This document shows, one piece after another, positions 29,938 through 39,608 of a DNA stretch of 64,000 bases. Numbering within the stretch: position 1 is the first letter of the stretch; every line of letters begins with the position of its first letter. The notes under the pieces were generated by a model. The model did not search any database, was not told where the DNA came from, and worked only from the letters and a program-made list of their open reading frames with translations. The stretch comes from Pandoraea iniqua. Lineage in GTDB: Bacteria; Pseudomonadota; Gammaproteobacteria; Burkholderiales; Burkholderiaceae. The position numbers and the translations under genes are program-made. The stretch spans positions 868,001 to 932,000 of the forward strand of contig NZ_CABPSF010000002.1 of assembly GCF_902459685.1 (NCBI RefSeq), written 5' to 3'.

Positions 29938-30390
29938 ATGTTGCGTTCTATGCGTTTCAGCGTGCGTCACATTGCTTTGCCGATGCTGCTTCTCGGCGCC
30001 AGCGCCGCGGCTTCTGCACAGTCCACCCAGCCGGTTCAGGCGGCTCCGGGCGCGCGTGTCTTCTTCGTTGCGCCGAAAGATGGTGCGACGGTGACCAACC
30101 CGGTCGTGGTCAAGTTCGGCGTCGAGGGGATGGCGATTAAACCGGCAGGCGACATGTCGCCCAACACCGGCCATCACCACCTCATCATCGACGGCGATCC
30201 GGTTCCCGCAGGCCAGGTCGTGCCGACTGACGACTCGCACCTGCACTTCGGCAAAGGCCAGACCGAGACGACTGTCAATCTGACGCCCGGCGATCACGTG
30301 TTGACGATGCAATTCGCCAACGGGGCGCACCAGTCGTATGGTCCGGCGATGAGCCAGACAATCAAGGTGCATGTCAAAGGTCAACAATAG
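29938..30390 (+). CDS. DUF4399 domain-containing exported protein
   Basis: A 150-residue protein with a signal peptide (MLRSMRF..., hydrophobic core 13-24, cleavage after ASA near residue 26). The mature domain matches the DUF4399 pattern: RVFFVAPKDGATVTNPVVV at its start, NTGHHHLIIDGDPVP in the middle and HLHFGKGQTETTVNLTPGDH later. The histidine-rich loops (HHH and HLH) hint at metal binding, which is my inference. Its last 20 bases overlap the start of the following lytic transglycosylase gene. Confidence 0.85.
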   Translation: MLRSMRFSVRHIALPMLLLGASAAASAQSTQPVQAAPGARVFFVAPKDGATVTNPVVVKFGVEGMAIKPAGDMSPNTGHHHLIIDGDPVPAGQVVPTDDSHLHFGKGQTETTVNLTPGDHVLTMQFANGAHQSYGPAMSQTIKVHVKGQQ

Positions 30391-31327
30391 TTTTCGCTCG
30401 ATGGCGCACCGCTTGGCACGCCGGGGCATTCCCAGTGTCAACGCCGTGCGCCGATGGTGCTCTCTGCGGCCAATCGCAGGGCGTGTGCTGGCAGCGCTGC
30501 TGCTGACGGCGGCGCCGCTCGCGCACGCCGATCTGTACGGCTACGTGGACGAGAACGGTGTGGCGCATCTGGCCGCACGCAAACTCGACGCGCGCTTTCG
30601 TCTCGTCGTGAGTTCCGGTGCCAATGCCGATCTGCGCATTGCGCAAGGCGAGGCACAGGCTGGACTCGTCAGCGGTGCAGACCGCTCGCGTCTGTACGAC
30701 GCGCTCGCCCGTCATCCCAACTTGCGTAAGCTCGCGCCGGTCATCGCGCAGGCGGCCGATCGCTTTCATGTCGATGCGGCGTTGCTCAAGGCCGTGATTG
30801 CGGCCGAATCTGGCTTCGACAGCGATGCGGTGTCGCCCAAGGGCGCCGTCGGACTCATGCAGGTGCTGCCTGCCACAGGCGAGCGTTACGGCGTGAAGGC
30901 GGATGCCCGCCGGACAGTCGCTGACAAACTCACCGATCCGCGAACGAATGTGCTGACGGGCGCCCGTTACTTGCGTGATCTACAGGCGCGGTATCCCGAT
31001 CGTCTGGAGTTGGTCCTCGCGTCTTACAACGCGGGCGAGGGCGCTGTTGCGCGGCATGCCGATCAGATTCCGCCGTACGCGGAGACGCAGAGTTACGTGG
31101 CAGCCGTGCTCGAACTCTATCGTCGCTTCAACCCCGACGCTCCGGCATCCGGTGGCGGCACCCTGAAGACCGGTGTGCCGGGCGGGCGTGCCAATATCAG
31201 CGGCTCGCGCAATGGCCGGATTCACGTCATTTTGGGCGCACCGCAGGGCCTGCCCGTCGTGCCGGCGACGCTGCCGAACGCACAATTGCCGGCGCCAGCG
31301 CTGCCGTCGGTGCCGACGACGGATTGA
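30371..31327 (+). CDS. Lytic transglycosylase (SLT domain) with N-terminal DUF4124-like segment
   Basis: A 318-residue envelope protein that should cleave peptidoglycan. A signal-like hydrophobic stretch at about residues 36-53 ends in AHA; then comes DLYGYVDENGVAHLAARK, typical of a DUF4124 module. The SLT domain follows: catalytic glutamate E146 in VIAAESGFDS, then GAVGLMQVLPATGERYGV and LASYNAGEGAV. The C-terminal 60 residues are Pro/Gly-rich. The start at 30371 overlaps the DUF4399 gene by 20 bases; a start at 30401 would avoid part of this overlap and give a more usual signal peptide. Confidence 0.88.
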   Translation: MSKVNNSFRSMAHRLARRGIPSVNAVRRWCSLRPIAGRVLAALLLTAAPLAHADLYGYVDENGVAHLAARKLDARFRLVVSSGANADLRIAQGEAQAGLVSGADRSRLYDALARHPNLRKLAPVIAQAADRFHVDAALLKAVIAAESGFDSDAVSPKGAVGLMQVLPATGERYGVKADARRTVADKLTDPRTNVLTGARYLRDLQARYPDRLELVLASYNAGEGAVARHADQIPPYAETQSYVAAVLELYRRFNPDAPASGGGTLKTGVPGGRANISGSRNGRIHVILGAPQGLPVVPATLPNAQLPAPALPSVPTTD

Positions 31328-31504
31328 CGGCGTTCATCACCCGGCCGTCCTGACACACCCGCTTCACTCAATTTCACCCAATTCGCAGGTCTGCTTTGTC
31401 ATTCGGCAGTGTTTTTGCCGAAATGTACCAGTGAGCTTGGTATTATCTGGCGTCAACGTGTAACCGAACTCTCGCCAAACGTTCGCAGCAAACCCACAGG
31501 TTTT

Positions 31505-33841
31505 ATGGAACAAGTAGAAGATCTCTTTTCAACGCCGTCCGATGACGACACGCTGACGCTCGGCAACTACGCCGAACGTGCCTATCTCGACTACGCAATT
31601 AGCGTGGTTAAAGGCCGCGCACTGCCGGATGTGTGCGACGGTCAGAAGCCGGTACAACGCCGCATCTTGTTCGCGATGAACGAGATGGGCCTTGCCTCCG
31701 ATGCCAAGCCCGTGAAGTCGGCCCGCGTGGTCGGCGACGTGCTGGGCAAGTTTCACCCGCATGGCGACCAGTCCGCGTACGACGCACTGGTGCGTCTCGC
31801 ACAGAATTTCTCGATGCGCTACCCGCTCATCGACGGGCAGGGCAACTTCGGTTCGCGCGACGGCGACGGTGCCGCCGCGATGCGATACACCGAAGCGCGC
31901 CTGACGCCGATCGCGCGACTGCTGCTCGATGAGATCGATGCCGGTACGGTCGATTTCGTGCCGAACTATGACGGCTCGACGGAAGAGCCGCGCCTGTTGC
32001 CGGCCCGTTTGCCGTTCGTGCTGCTCAACGGTGCGTCGGGTATTGCCGTGGGCTTGGCGACGGAAATTCCGTCGCACAATCTGCGCGAAGTGGCCTCGGC
32101 CGCCGTCGCGCTGATTCGTAACCCCAAGCTCGACGACGCCGAGCTGATGACGCATGTGCAGGGCCCGGACTTCCCCGGCGGCGGTCAACTGATCTCCAGC
32201 CCGGCGGAAATTCGCGCGGCCTACGACAGCGGACGCGGCAGCCTGAAGGTGCGTGCGCGCTGGAAGATCGAAGAGATGGCGCGCGGCCAGTGGCAGGCGG
32301 TGGTGTACGAATTGCCGCCGAACACGTCGGGTCAGAAGGTGCTCGAAGAAATCGAGGAAATCACCAACCCGAAGGTCAAGCTCGGCAAGAAGTCGCTCAC
32401 GCCCGAGCAGCAGACGCTCAAGCAGTCGGTGCTGGCGATGCTCGACACCGTGCGCGACGAGTCGGGCAAGGACGCGCCGGTGCGACTGGTGTTCGAGCCG
32501 AAGTCGAGCCGCATCGACCAGCAGGAATTCATCACGATGCTGCTCGCGCACACGAGTCTGGAGTCGAGCGCATCGGTCAATCTGGTGATGGTCGGGGCCG
32601 ATGGCCGCCCGGGACAGAAGTCGCTGCGCGACATCATTACCGAGTGGATCGGCTTCCGTTTCGAGACGGTCACGCGCCGCTCGCGTCATCGTCTGAACAA
32701 GGTGGACGACCGCATTCATATTCTCGAAGGCCGCATGATCGTCTTCCTGAATATCGACGAGGTCATCCGGATCATTCGCGAGGCGGATGAACCGAAGTCG
32801 GCGCTGATGAGCGCGTTCAAACTGAGCGAGCGTCAGGCGGACGACATTCTCGAAATCCGGCTGCGCCAGTTGGCGCGCATGGAGTCGATCAAGATCGAAC
32901 AGGAACTCGCGTCGTTGCGCGACGAGAAGGCGAAGCTCGAAGAGCTGTTGGCCAACGACAGCACGATGAAGCGCCTGATCATCAAGGAAATCGAAACCGA
33001 CGCGAAGCAATTCGGCGACGATCGCCGCACGCTGATTCAGGAAGAAAAGCGTGCCGTGGCCGAGGCCCGTGTCGTCGACGAACCGGTGACGGTCGTGGTG
33101 TCGGCCAAGGGCTGGGTGCGTGCGCTCAAGGGCCACGGGCTCGATGCGCAGGGCTTCACGTTCAAGCAGGGCGACTCGCTGTACGGCACCTTCGAATGCC
33201 GCACGGTCGACCCGTTTATCGCGTGGGGCAGCAACGGCCGCGTGTATTCCGTGGCGGTAGCGCAGTTGCCGGGCGGTCGTGGCGACGGTGTGCCGCTGAC
33301 CTCGCTGATCGAACTCGAATCGGGTTCGCGCCTGCTGCACTACTACGCCGCGTCGGCCGACCAGCAACTGCTGCTCGCGACCACCAACGGCTTCGGATTC
33401 TCGACGAAGCTGGGCGATATGGTGAGCCGTCTGAAGGCGGGCAAATCGTTCATGACGATCGACGAAGGGGCCGAACCGCTGGCGCCGACGCCGATCTTCG
33501 CGGGGGCAAGCGCCGTCGCGTGTCTGTCGAGCGATGGCCGTCTGCTGGTGTTCGGCATGGACGAAATGAAGTCGCTCTCGGGCGGTGGCCGTGGTGTCAC
33601 GTTGATCGGTCTCGATGCCAAGCAGACGCTGGTGTCGGCGGTGCCGATCAGCGAGGCCGGTGTGACCGTTCATGGGCTGGTACGGGGTGGCAAGATGCAG
33701 TCCGAGACACTCTCGGGCGCTGCGCTTGCGCCGAACATCGGCAAGCGTGCCCGCAAGGGCCGTGCGCCGGCGGTGAAATTCTCGACCTTTACGGCGCGCT
33801 CGCTGGAGCCGGTGTTGCCGGCCGCGCCTTCGGCATCCTGA
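31505..33841 (+). CDS. parC: DNA topoisomerase IV subunit A
   Basis: A 778-residue DNA-cleaving subunit of topoisomerase IV. The active-site tyrosine is Y128 in [14 protein letters not shown]. The quinolone-determining region reads [10 protein letters not shown], with Q89 and D93 at the places of E. coli Ser80 and Glu84. Later parts include the coiled-coil and C-gate ([20 protein letters not shown]) and a C-terminal beta-pinwheel ([19 protein letters not shown]). I use the start MEQVEDLF at 31505, since an upstream extension has no similarity. It is separated from parE by two envelope genes. Confidence 0.96.
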   Translation: MEQVEDLFSTPSDDDTLTLGNYAERAYLDYAISVVKGRALPDVCDGQKPVQRRILFAMNEMGLASDAKPVKSARVVGDVLGKFHPHGDQSAYDALVRLAQNFSMRYPLIDGQGNFGSRDGDGAAAMRYTEARLTPIARLLLDEIDAGTVDFVPNYDGSTEEPRLLPARLPFVLLNGASGIAVGLATEIPSHNLREVASAAVALIRNPKLDDAELMTHVQGPDFPGGGQLISSPAEIRAAYDSGRGSLKVRARWKIEEMARGQWQAVVYELPPNTSGQKVLEEIEEITNPKVKLGKKSLTPEQQTLKQSVLAMLDTVRDESGKDAPVRLVFEPKSSRIDQQEFITMLLAHTSLESSASVNLVMVGADGRPGQKSLRDIITEWIGFRFETVTRRSRHRLNKVDDRIHILEGRMIVFLNIDEVIRIIREADEPKSALMSAFKLSERQADDILEIRLRQLARMESIKIEQELASLRDEKAKLEELLANDSTMKRLIIKEIETDAKQFGDDRRTLIQEEKRAVAEARVVDEPVTVVVSAKGWVRALKGHGLDAQGFTFKQGDSLYGTFECRTVDPFIAWGSNGRVYSVAVAQLPGGRGDGVPLTSLIELESGSRLLHYYAASADQQLLLATTNGFGFSTKLGDMVSRLKAGKSFMTIDEGAEPLAPTPIFAGASAVACLSSDGRLLVFGMDEMKSLSGGGRGVTLIGLDAKQTLVSAVPISEAGVTVHGLVRGGKMQSETLSGAALAPNIGKRARKGRAPAVKFSTFTARSLEPVLPAAPSAS

Positions 33842-33853
33842 CGGGAGTCACCT

Positions 33854-34306
33854 ATGAGCGTTTATGCCTTCAGTCTGTTCCTGCATCTGGTGAGCGTTGT
33901 CGTGTGGGTTGGCGGCATGTTCTTCGCGCTGGCGTGCCTGCGTCCCGCGTCGCTGGACCTGCCGCCACAGCAGCGCCTGCCGTTGTGGGAGGCGGCGCTC
34001 TCGAAGTTTCTGACGTGGGTGGGCGTCGCCATCGTGGTGATCCTGCTCTCGGGCGGACACATGATGCTCGGCATGGGCGGGCTGCACGCCCGCTGGCCGG
34101 TGCACGCCATGGCCGGTATCGGCGTGCTGATGATGCTGATCTACGGCCACATCCGCTTTGCGCTGTTCCCGCGTCTGCAACGTGCCGTGCAGGCGCAGTC
34201 GTGGCCCGATGGTGCGGCGGCGGTCAATGGTGTGCGCCGGCTCGTGATTCTCAATCTCGTGCTCGGCGTGGTCGTCATCGGGCTGGCGGCGTCGCTGCGC
34301 GGTTGA
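33854..34306 (+). CDS. CopD-family membrane protein
   Basis: A 150-residue protein with four hydrophobic helices (about residues 5-25, 50-70, 80-100, 127-147). Its N-terminal LFLHLVSVVVWVGGMFFALA and the central histidine and methionine pattern (GGHMMLGMGG) fit the CopD/YuiC-like integral membrane family, some of whose members take part in copper handling. A GGGAG site precedes the ATG 12 bases after parC, so the two may be cotranscribed. Its last 32 bases overlap the 3' end of the opposite-strand LysR gene. Confidence 0.75.
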   Translation: MSVYAFSLFLHLVSVVVWVGGMFFALACLRPASLDLPPQQRLPLWEAALSKFLTWVGVAIVVILLSGGHMMLGMGGLHARWPVHAMAGIGVLMMLIYGHIRFALFPRLQRAVQAQSWPDGAAAVNGVRRLVILNLVLGVVVIGLAASLRG

Positions 34307-35231
34307 CATGGGGAAGGGTGTCGCCGTGCTTCGCCTGAGCGCCTGCCACGTCGTGGCACATCGCGACGAACGCCTGCACTAACGGGCTGGCATCGTCGCG
34401 ACGCTTGGCGAGCAGCAGGGGCGTGCGGGCATCGGCTTCGGCCAGATCCATGAAGCGCGCCCCTTCAATCTGAATACAGCGCACGGCAGCGGGTAACACC
34501 GCAACGCCGAGGCCGCTGGCCGCGAGCGCGACGATGGTCGTCGACTCGCGCGCTTCCTGCACGACGCGCGGCGTGAAACCCGCGCGTTCGCACATCCGGC
34601 GTATCTTGCCGTCGACCGCCGTGCCCACATCGGGCGGATGCATGATGAACGCTTCACCGGCCAGATCGGCCATCGAAATTTGTGCGCGTCCCGCCAGCGC
34701 ATGTCCCTGATGCATCACCACCAGTAGCGCTTCGTCCACCAGCGTCTCGAAGCTGAGTCCCGATACCGCAGCGGCGTCGTCGGCGCGGCGTAGCAGCCCA
34801 ATATCCAGCGTGCGTTCGCCCAACGCATCGAGTTGCCGCTCGGAGGGGGATTCGCTCAGCGTGAGCGTCACGCGCGGGTACTGCTGGCGGTAACTGGTCA
34901 GCACCCGTTTCATCAGGTTAGTCATCGGTGCCGACGTGGTGAACGCAATCCGCAATTCGCCCGCGTCGACCCCGGCGATCTGCTGCACCTCCTGCCGTGC
35001 GGCATCCGCATCGGCCAGAATCTGCCGCGCCCGCACGAGGAAGGTGCGGCCCGCTGTCGTCAGAAAGACACGCCGTTGCGTGCGTTCGAACAGCGTGACG
35101 CCGAGTTCGTCTTCCAAGGCCCGGATCTGCATCGACAACGGCGGCTGGCCGATGTTGAGCCTTGCCGCTGCCCGGCTGAAGTGCAGCTCTTCGGCGACGG
35201 TCACGAAGTAGCGAAGGTGGCGCAGTTCCAT
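34275..35231 (-). CDS. LysR-family transcriptional regulator
   Basis: A 318-residue regulator. Helix-turn-helix at residues 2-60 (MELRHLRYFVTVAEELHFSR, then IGQPPLSMQIRALEDELG), of the BenM/CatM-like subgroup that starts with ELRHLRYF. The effector domain covers about 90-295. It is divergent from an MFS transporter gene across 122 bases containing an AT-rich inverted repeat, the standard arrangement for a LysR protein controlling its neighbour. Its 3' end overlaps the CopD-like gene by 32 bases. Confidence 0.92.
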   Translation of the reverse strand: MELRHLRYFVTVAEELHFSRAAARLNIGQPPLSMQIRALEDELGVTLFERTQRRVFLTTAGRTFLVRARQILADADAARQEVQQIAGVDAGELRIAFTTSAPMTNLMKRVLTSYRQQYPRVTLTLSESPSERQLDALGERTLDIGLLRRADDAAAVSGLSFETLVDEALLVVMHQGHALAGRAQISMADLAGEAFIMHPPDVGTAVDGKIRRMCERAGFTPRVVQEARESTTIVALAASGLGVAVLPAAVRCIQIEGARFMDLAEADARTPLLLAKRRDDASPLVQAFVAMCHDVAGAQAKHGDTLPHVNRAATPPAR

Positions 35232-35245
35232 TGGATTGATCTGTT

Positions 35246-35276
35246 TTATATATGAAAACGACGCTTAAATATATAT
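35246..35276. promoter_or_regulatory. AT-rich inverted repeat between LysR and MFS genes
   Basis: TTATATAT (35246-35253) and ATATATAT (35269-35276) face each other across a mixed spacer, in the 122-base divergent gap. This is the likely LysR operator and also contains the AT-rich promoter elements. It contrasts with the surrounding GC-rich DNA. Confidence 0.5.
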
Positions 35277-35353
35277 TGGACGGGGGGTAAGCGCAAACCT
35301 ATCATCGGCCTATACCCCCTTCCGAATTGGCTTCCCACGGGGAAGCCAGCACC

Positions 35354-36619
35354 ATGGCCTCTACGAATTCCCTTCCCTTGTCTCACGGCGCCGCCGCGGC
35401 ACAGTCCGCTGCGCCCAAACTGCCCGCCGGCGTGTCGCGGGGCACCCGTGAATACGCGGTCATCAGCCGCGCGTTGTTCTTCGGCGGCTTTTCGACGTTC
35501 GCGCAGTTGTACTGCATGCAGTCGCTGCTGCCGCTGCTGACCACCACCTTCGGTATCACGCCTGCGCAGGCGAGCTGGTCGGTCTCCGCTGCCACGATGA
35601 TGATGGCGCTTGGCCTGCTCGTCACGTGCGTGGCCGCCGACCGTGTCAGCCGCAAACGCATGATGACGATCGCGTTGCTCAGTTCGTCCGTACTGACGCT
35701 CGCCAGCGCGTTTTCGACCAACTTCGAAACCATCGTGATTCTCGCGGCGCTCAAGGGGCTGGCGCTGTCGGGCCTGCCGGCCATTGCGATGGCGTATCTG
35801 AGCGAAGAGATCGATCAGCGCTCGCTCGGCATGTCGATGGGGCTGTATATCGGCGGCAACATTCTTGGCGGCATGGCCGGCCGCGTGATGGCGGCCTTCG
35901 TCGCCGACCTGTTCTCGTGGCGCGTGTCGGTCGCGATGATCGGTCTGGTGTGTCTGGCGATGGGGCTGGAGTTTGCCCGCAGTCTGCCGCACTCGCGCCG
36001 CTTCACGCCGCGTCACATGACGGTGCGTGAGGCCATCGGGCATGCGCGCCGCCATCTGGCCGACCCCGCGCTGCTCGGCCTCTATCTGTTTGCGGGGCTG
36101 ATGATGGGCAGCTTCGTGAGCGTGTACAACTATCTCGGCTTCCATCTGTCCGCCGCGCCGTTCCAGTTGCCGCATGCCGCCATCGGCGCGATCTTCACGA
36201 TGTATCTGATCGGCGTGGTGGGCTCGTTCATCGCCGGGCCGTTGTCGGATCGACTGGGCCGTGCTCGTTTGCTCTGGGCGCTGGTTGCGCTGGCATTCGT
36301 GGGACTGATCGTCATGCTCGCGCCGCAGGTGATCGGTGTCGTCACCGGTCTGGCGATCTTCACCTTCGGCTTTTTCGGTGCGCACACGGTGGCCAGCAGC
36401 TGGGTGGGGCGCCGTGCAACCGAGGGCCGCGCGATTGCCTCGGCGCTGTACCTGTTCTTCTACTACATCGGTTCGAGCCTGCTTGGCAGCTACTCGGGCG
36501 TGATGCTGCGTGCGCACGGCTGGCACGGCGTCGTGGCGTTGCTGAGTGTTGCGGTCGTCATCTCGCTCGCCGTGGCGATCGCCATGCGGCGTGCTTACGG
36601 AAATACCAAGCCGGTGTGA
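35354..36619 (+). CDS. MFS transporter (YnfM-like drug/sugar exporter group)
   Basis: A 421-residue transporter with twelve hydrophobic helices after a 35-residue polar N-terminus. The loop between helices 2 and 3 has the MFS motif-A-like VAADRVSRKRMMTIALL, and the second-half equivalent is GPLSDRLGRARLLWALVAL. Overall it resembles YnfM-type permeases. ATG 35354 is chosen because of a GGGGAAG site; an in-frame TTG nine codons earlier is less likely. It is probably controlled by the divergent LysR regulator. Substrate unknown; these proteins mostly export small molecules. Confidence 0.88.
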   Translation: MASTNSLPLSHGAAAAQSAAPKLPAGVSRGTREYAVISRALFFGGFSTFAQLYCMQSLLPLLTTTFGITPAQASWSVSAATMMMALGLLVTCVAADRVSRKRMMTIALLSSSVLTLASAFSTNFETIVILAALKGLALSGLPAIAMAYLSEEIDQRSLGMSMGLYIGGNILGGMAGRVMAAFVADLFSWRVSVAMIGLVCLAMGLEFARSLPHSRRFTPRHMTVREAIGHARRHLADPALLGLYLFAGLMMGSFVSVYNYLGFHLSAAPFQLPHAAIGAIFTMYLIGVVGSFIAGPLSDRLGRARLLWALVALAFVGLIVMLAPQVIGVVTGLAIFTFGFFGAHTVASSWVGRRATEGRAIASALYLFFYYIGSSLLGSYSGVMLRAHGWHGVVALLSVAVVISLAVAIAMRRAYGNTKPV

Positions 36620-36650
36620 TCGCATCGGCGCTTGTGTAGCGCGACCGCAT

Positions 36651-36684
36651 AACAAAACAGGCACCCGAGGGTGCCTGTTTTGTT
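36651..36684. terminator. Bidirectional terminator between MFS and RidA genes
   Basis: A perfect 16-bp inverted repeat (AACAAAACAGGCACCC / GGGTGCCTGTTTTGTT) with a two-base centre. It has T-tracts on both strands and lies between two converging genes. Confidence 0.93.
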
Positions 36685-36726
36685 TCCTGCTTGCTTGATT
36701 GCGTGTCTGCCTGACGTCTGTCCGGC

Positions 36727-37182
36727 TTAGGCCAGTTCGGCAATCAGTTCGATCTCGACGCAAGCGCCCAGCGGAATCTGCGCCACGCCGAATGCCGAGC
36801 GTGCATGCTTGCCGGCATCGCCGAACACTTCGGCAATCAGTTCCGACGCACCGTTCGTGACCAGATGCTGGTCGGTGAATTCCTGCGTCGAGTTCACGAG
36901 GCTCATCAGCTTCACGACGCGCTTGACCTTGTTCAGGTCACCCGTGTGGGCGTGCAGCGTTGCGATCAGTTCGATGGCCACGGCGCGCGCAGCGGCCTTG
37001 CCGTCTTCCACGCTGACGTCCTTACCGAGCTTGCCGGTCCAGATCTTGCCGTCTTTCTTCGGCAGGTGGCCCGACAGGAACACGGTGTTGCCGGTCTGCG
37101 CGCTCATCACGTAAGCGGCGGCGGGAGCGCCGGCGGTCGGCAGTTCGATACCCAGTTGCTTCAGTTTGTCGTAGACGGACAT
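36727..37182 (-). CDS. RidA/YjgF-family enamine/imine deaminase
   Basis: A 151-residue protein of the RidA superfamily, longer than RidA itself and closer to the YjgH-type group. Conserved features include NTVFLSGHLPKKDG and, near the end, ARSAFGVAQIPLGACVEIEL, where the arginine and the acidic residue of the active site lie. RidA-like proteins hydrolyse reactive enamines and imines released by PLP enzymes. It follows the aminotransferase gene by 57 bases on the same strand, which fits such a role. A shared bidirectional terminator lies downstream. Confidence 0.88.
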   Translation of the reverse strand: MSVYDKLKQLGIELPTAGAPAAAYVMSAQTGNTVFLSGHLPKKDGKIWTGKLGKDVSVEDGKAAARAVAIELIATLHAHTGDLNKVKRVVKLMSLVNSTQEFTDQHLVTNGASELIAEVFGDAGKHARSAFGVAQIPLGACVEIELIAELA

Positions 37183-37239
37183 GTACGGCTTCCTTGCAGA
37201 GTCATTGAAACAGAGTCGTTGAAATCGATCCGGCAGGCC

Positions 37240-38430
37240 TTAGGCCGCGCGGCGCGTCAACGCGTCGGCGATCAGTGCGCCCAGACGTGAGACGCCCACT
37301 TCGATCTTCTCGGGCGGCACCGTCACGAACGACAGGCGCAACGTGTTCGACTGCGGTGTGCCGACGTAGAACGGGGCACCCGGCACGAACGCCACATTCT
37401 GCGCGATCGCTTTTTCCAGCAACTGCATGGTGTCGATGCCGGCGGGCAATGTCAACCAGATGAACATGCCACCGGCGGGCGTGGTCCACGTGGCGTCCTT
37501 CGGCATGTGCTTCTCGAGCGACGCAAGCATCGCCTTGGCCTGCGCCGCATAAAGGGTGCGGATCGACGGGATGTGGGTCTCGAGAAAGCCGTCCTTGACC
37601 ACTTCATAGGCGATGCGTTGCGTCACGCTCGGCGTGTGCAGATCGGCCGCCTGTTTGGCCTGCACGAGCTTGGCGATGACGGGCTTTGGCCCGATGATGA
37701 AGCCCAGACGGAGCCCCGGGGCCAGCACTTTCGAGAACGAACCCATGTAGAGCACGTGATCGGGCGCCAGCGACATGAGGCTCGGCAGACGCTGGCCTTC
37801 GTAGTCGAGCTCGCCGTACGGATCGTCTTCGATGATGGCGAGACCCTCGCGCTTCGCAACGGCCGCCAGCGCTTCGCGGCGTGCCAACGGCAGACGGCGT
37901 CCGGTCGGGTTCTGGAAGTTCGGCATCGCGTACAGGAAGCGTGCGCCGCGCACCAGCTCGGGCGTGAGCGCTTCCGGCAGCAGGCCGTGGTCGTCCGTCG
38001 GCACCGACACGTAGGTGGGCGCAAACAGCGAGAACGATTGCAGCGCACCCAGATAGCTCGGCGCTTCGACAATCACGCGGCTGCCTTCGTCGATGAAGAT
38101 CTTGCCGATCAGGTCGAGGCCCTGTTGCGAGCCGGTGGTGATGAGGACGTTGTCGGGCGTGACCGTATGGCCATCGCGCGAGTAGCGCTTGGCAATCCAC
38201 TCGCGCAGCGGGGCGAAGCCTTCGGTGGCGCTGTATTGCAGCGCGGCTTGCGGCGACTCGGTCAGTACGCGCTCGGCGGCGGCGCGCATTTCGGCGACGG
38301 GGAACGTGGCGGGCGAGGGCAGGCCGCCAGCGAATGAAATGACATCGGGGCGTTCGGTGACCTTCAGAATTTCGCGGATCGCCGAGCTGGTCAGGTTGCG
38401 GGCACGTTCGGAATATTGCCAATCATGCAT
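37240..38430 (-). CDS. PLP-dependent aminotransferase (fold type I, 2-aminoadipate/LysN-like)
   Basis: A 396-residue class I/II aminotransferase. The PLP lysine is K234 in GSFSKVLAPGLRLGF; other landmarks are SAIREILK near the N-terminus, ISFAGGLPSPATFP, YAMPNFQNPTGRRL and EDDPYGEL. This pattern is shared by LysN, 2-aminoadipate and valine-pyruvate type enzymes and by the catalytic half of MocR regulators, so the substrate is uncertain. I use the start MHDWQYSERARNL at 38430; a longer frame adds 38 unrelated residues. It is upstream of RidA in the same direction. Confidence 0.9.
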   Translation of the reverse strand: MHDWQYSERARNLTSSAIREILKVTERPDVISFAGGLPSPATFPVAEMRAAAERVLTESPQAALQYSATEGFAPLREWIAKRYSRDGHTVTPDNVLITTGSQQGLDLIGKIFIDEGSRVIVEAPSYLGALQSFSLFAPTYVSVPTDDHGLLPEALTPELVRGARFLYAMPNFQNPTGRRLPLARREALAAVAKREGLAIIEDDPYGELDYEGQRLPSLMSLAPDHVLYMGSFSKVLAPGLRLGFIIGPKPVIAKLVQAKQAADLHTPSVTQRIAYEVVKDGFLETHIPSIRTLYAAQAKAMLASLEKHMPKDATWTTPAGGMFIWLTLPAGIDTMQLLEKAIAQNVAFVPGAPFYVGTPQSNTLRLSFVTVPPEKIEVGVSRLGALIADALTRRAA

Positions 38431-38599
38431 GATGGTCTCGCTTGGGTAAGGCGGCTGACCGGCCGTCAACATGGCGGGGTGTCGGTCGGAAAGGCCGCAA
38501 GTGTCAGGCGGTGCGGATGCCGGTCGCTTAGCGGCATGAGGCATCGCCTTGGGGGTAAGCGGTGTCCGGCGCAGGGGTCGCGCGCGCCGGACATCGCCT

Positions 38600-39496
38600 T
38601 CAGACCGGTTTGCCCGTGAGTCGCGAGGCGCCGATCTTCATGTTCTTGCCGAGTGCGATGGTCAGGACGACGCCGGCGGCGAAGAGCCATGTCGCGGTGT
38701 CGACCTGTTCGCCGAAAAAGAGGGCGGACAGCGCAATCGTGAAGAAAATCTGAAGCAATTGTACTTGGCCCACGCGCGCGATTCCGCCCATGGCGAGACC
38801 CGCATACCACGCGAAAAAGCCGATGAACTGCGAGAACAACGTGACGTAGGCGAAGGCGCCCCACGCGCGGCCGCTCACCGGCCACGGCTGCTGCCATGCG
38901 AGCCAGCCGACGGGCAGGGCCAGCACGGGCGCACAGACGACCAGCGCCCAGCAGATCACTTGCCAGCCACCCATCTCGCGGGCCAGCTTGCCGCCTTCGG
39001 CATAACCGAGCGCACCGATGATCACGGCGAGCAGCATGAGGCCGTCGGCCGCGTGCAATGTGCCGCCACCGGCGCGCAGGGCGAAGGCGATGACGAGCGC
39101 GCTGCCGAGCAGTGCGAATACCCAGAAGCCGCGCGACGGGCGCTCACCACCCAGCCAATAGGCGTAGATCGCCACGAAGAACGGTTGCAGGCCATTGACG
39201 ACGGCGCCGTGCGAGGCCGGGATCGTCTTCATGGCCCACGCGGAGAACACCGGGAACGCCACGATCACGCCCAGCGAGGTGATCGCGAGGCTCTTCAATT
39301 GACGCTTGTTCGGCCACGGCTCGCGACGCCACCACAGCAGCGCGCCCGCGAACACGGCGGCCACGAGTGCGCGGCCCAGACCGTTGAGCAGCGGGTTGAC
39401 TTCGGCCACGACGATGCGCGTCATCGGCAAGGTCAGGCTGAAGATGAGCACGCCGATCAATCCGATCAGCATGCCCCGTGATTCGCGCGAATTCAT
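38600..39496 (-). CDS. EamA/DMT-family transporter
   Basis: A 298-residue membrane protein with ten helices in two EamA repeats, typical of the drug/metabolite exporters. The N-terminal GMLIGLIGVLIFSLTLPMTR and the second-half GGIARVGQVQLLQIFFTIAL are in the expected places. An AAAGAGGCG site precedes the ATG. It lies between the VOC gene and the aminotransferase on the same strand, 169 bases upstream of the latter, and may export an amino acid or related metabolite. No substrate motif is visible. Confidence 0.87.
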   Translation of the reverse strand: MNSRESRGMLIGLIGVLIFSLTLPMTRIVVAEVNPLLNGLGRALVAAVFAGALLWWRREPWPNKRQLKSLAITSLGVIVAFPVFSAWAMKTIPASHGAVVNGLQPFFVAIYAYWLGGERPSRGFWVFALLGSALVIAFALRAGGGTLHAADGLMLLAVIIGALGYAEGGKLAREMGGWQVICWALVVCAPVLALPVGWLAWQQPWPVSGRAWGAFAYVTLFSQFIGFFAWYAGLAMGGIARVGQVQLLQIFFTIALSALFFGEQVDTATWLFAAGVVLTIALGKNMKIGASRLTGKPV

Positions 39497-39608
39497 GTTG
39501 TCGCCTCTTTGTGTCTCTTTCTGGGGTACCGCCCGCCATGCGTTGTGTCGAGCGTTTGGTGGGTTCGGTCCGAACCCGTCCGCAATCGTCTTAATCGTTT
39601 AATTCGTA

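Noticed and set aside
31529-33673. A 714-codon open frame on the minus strand opposite parC
   Set aside because: Shadow of parC, with the same biased composition and no domain.
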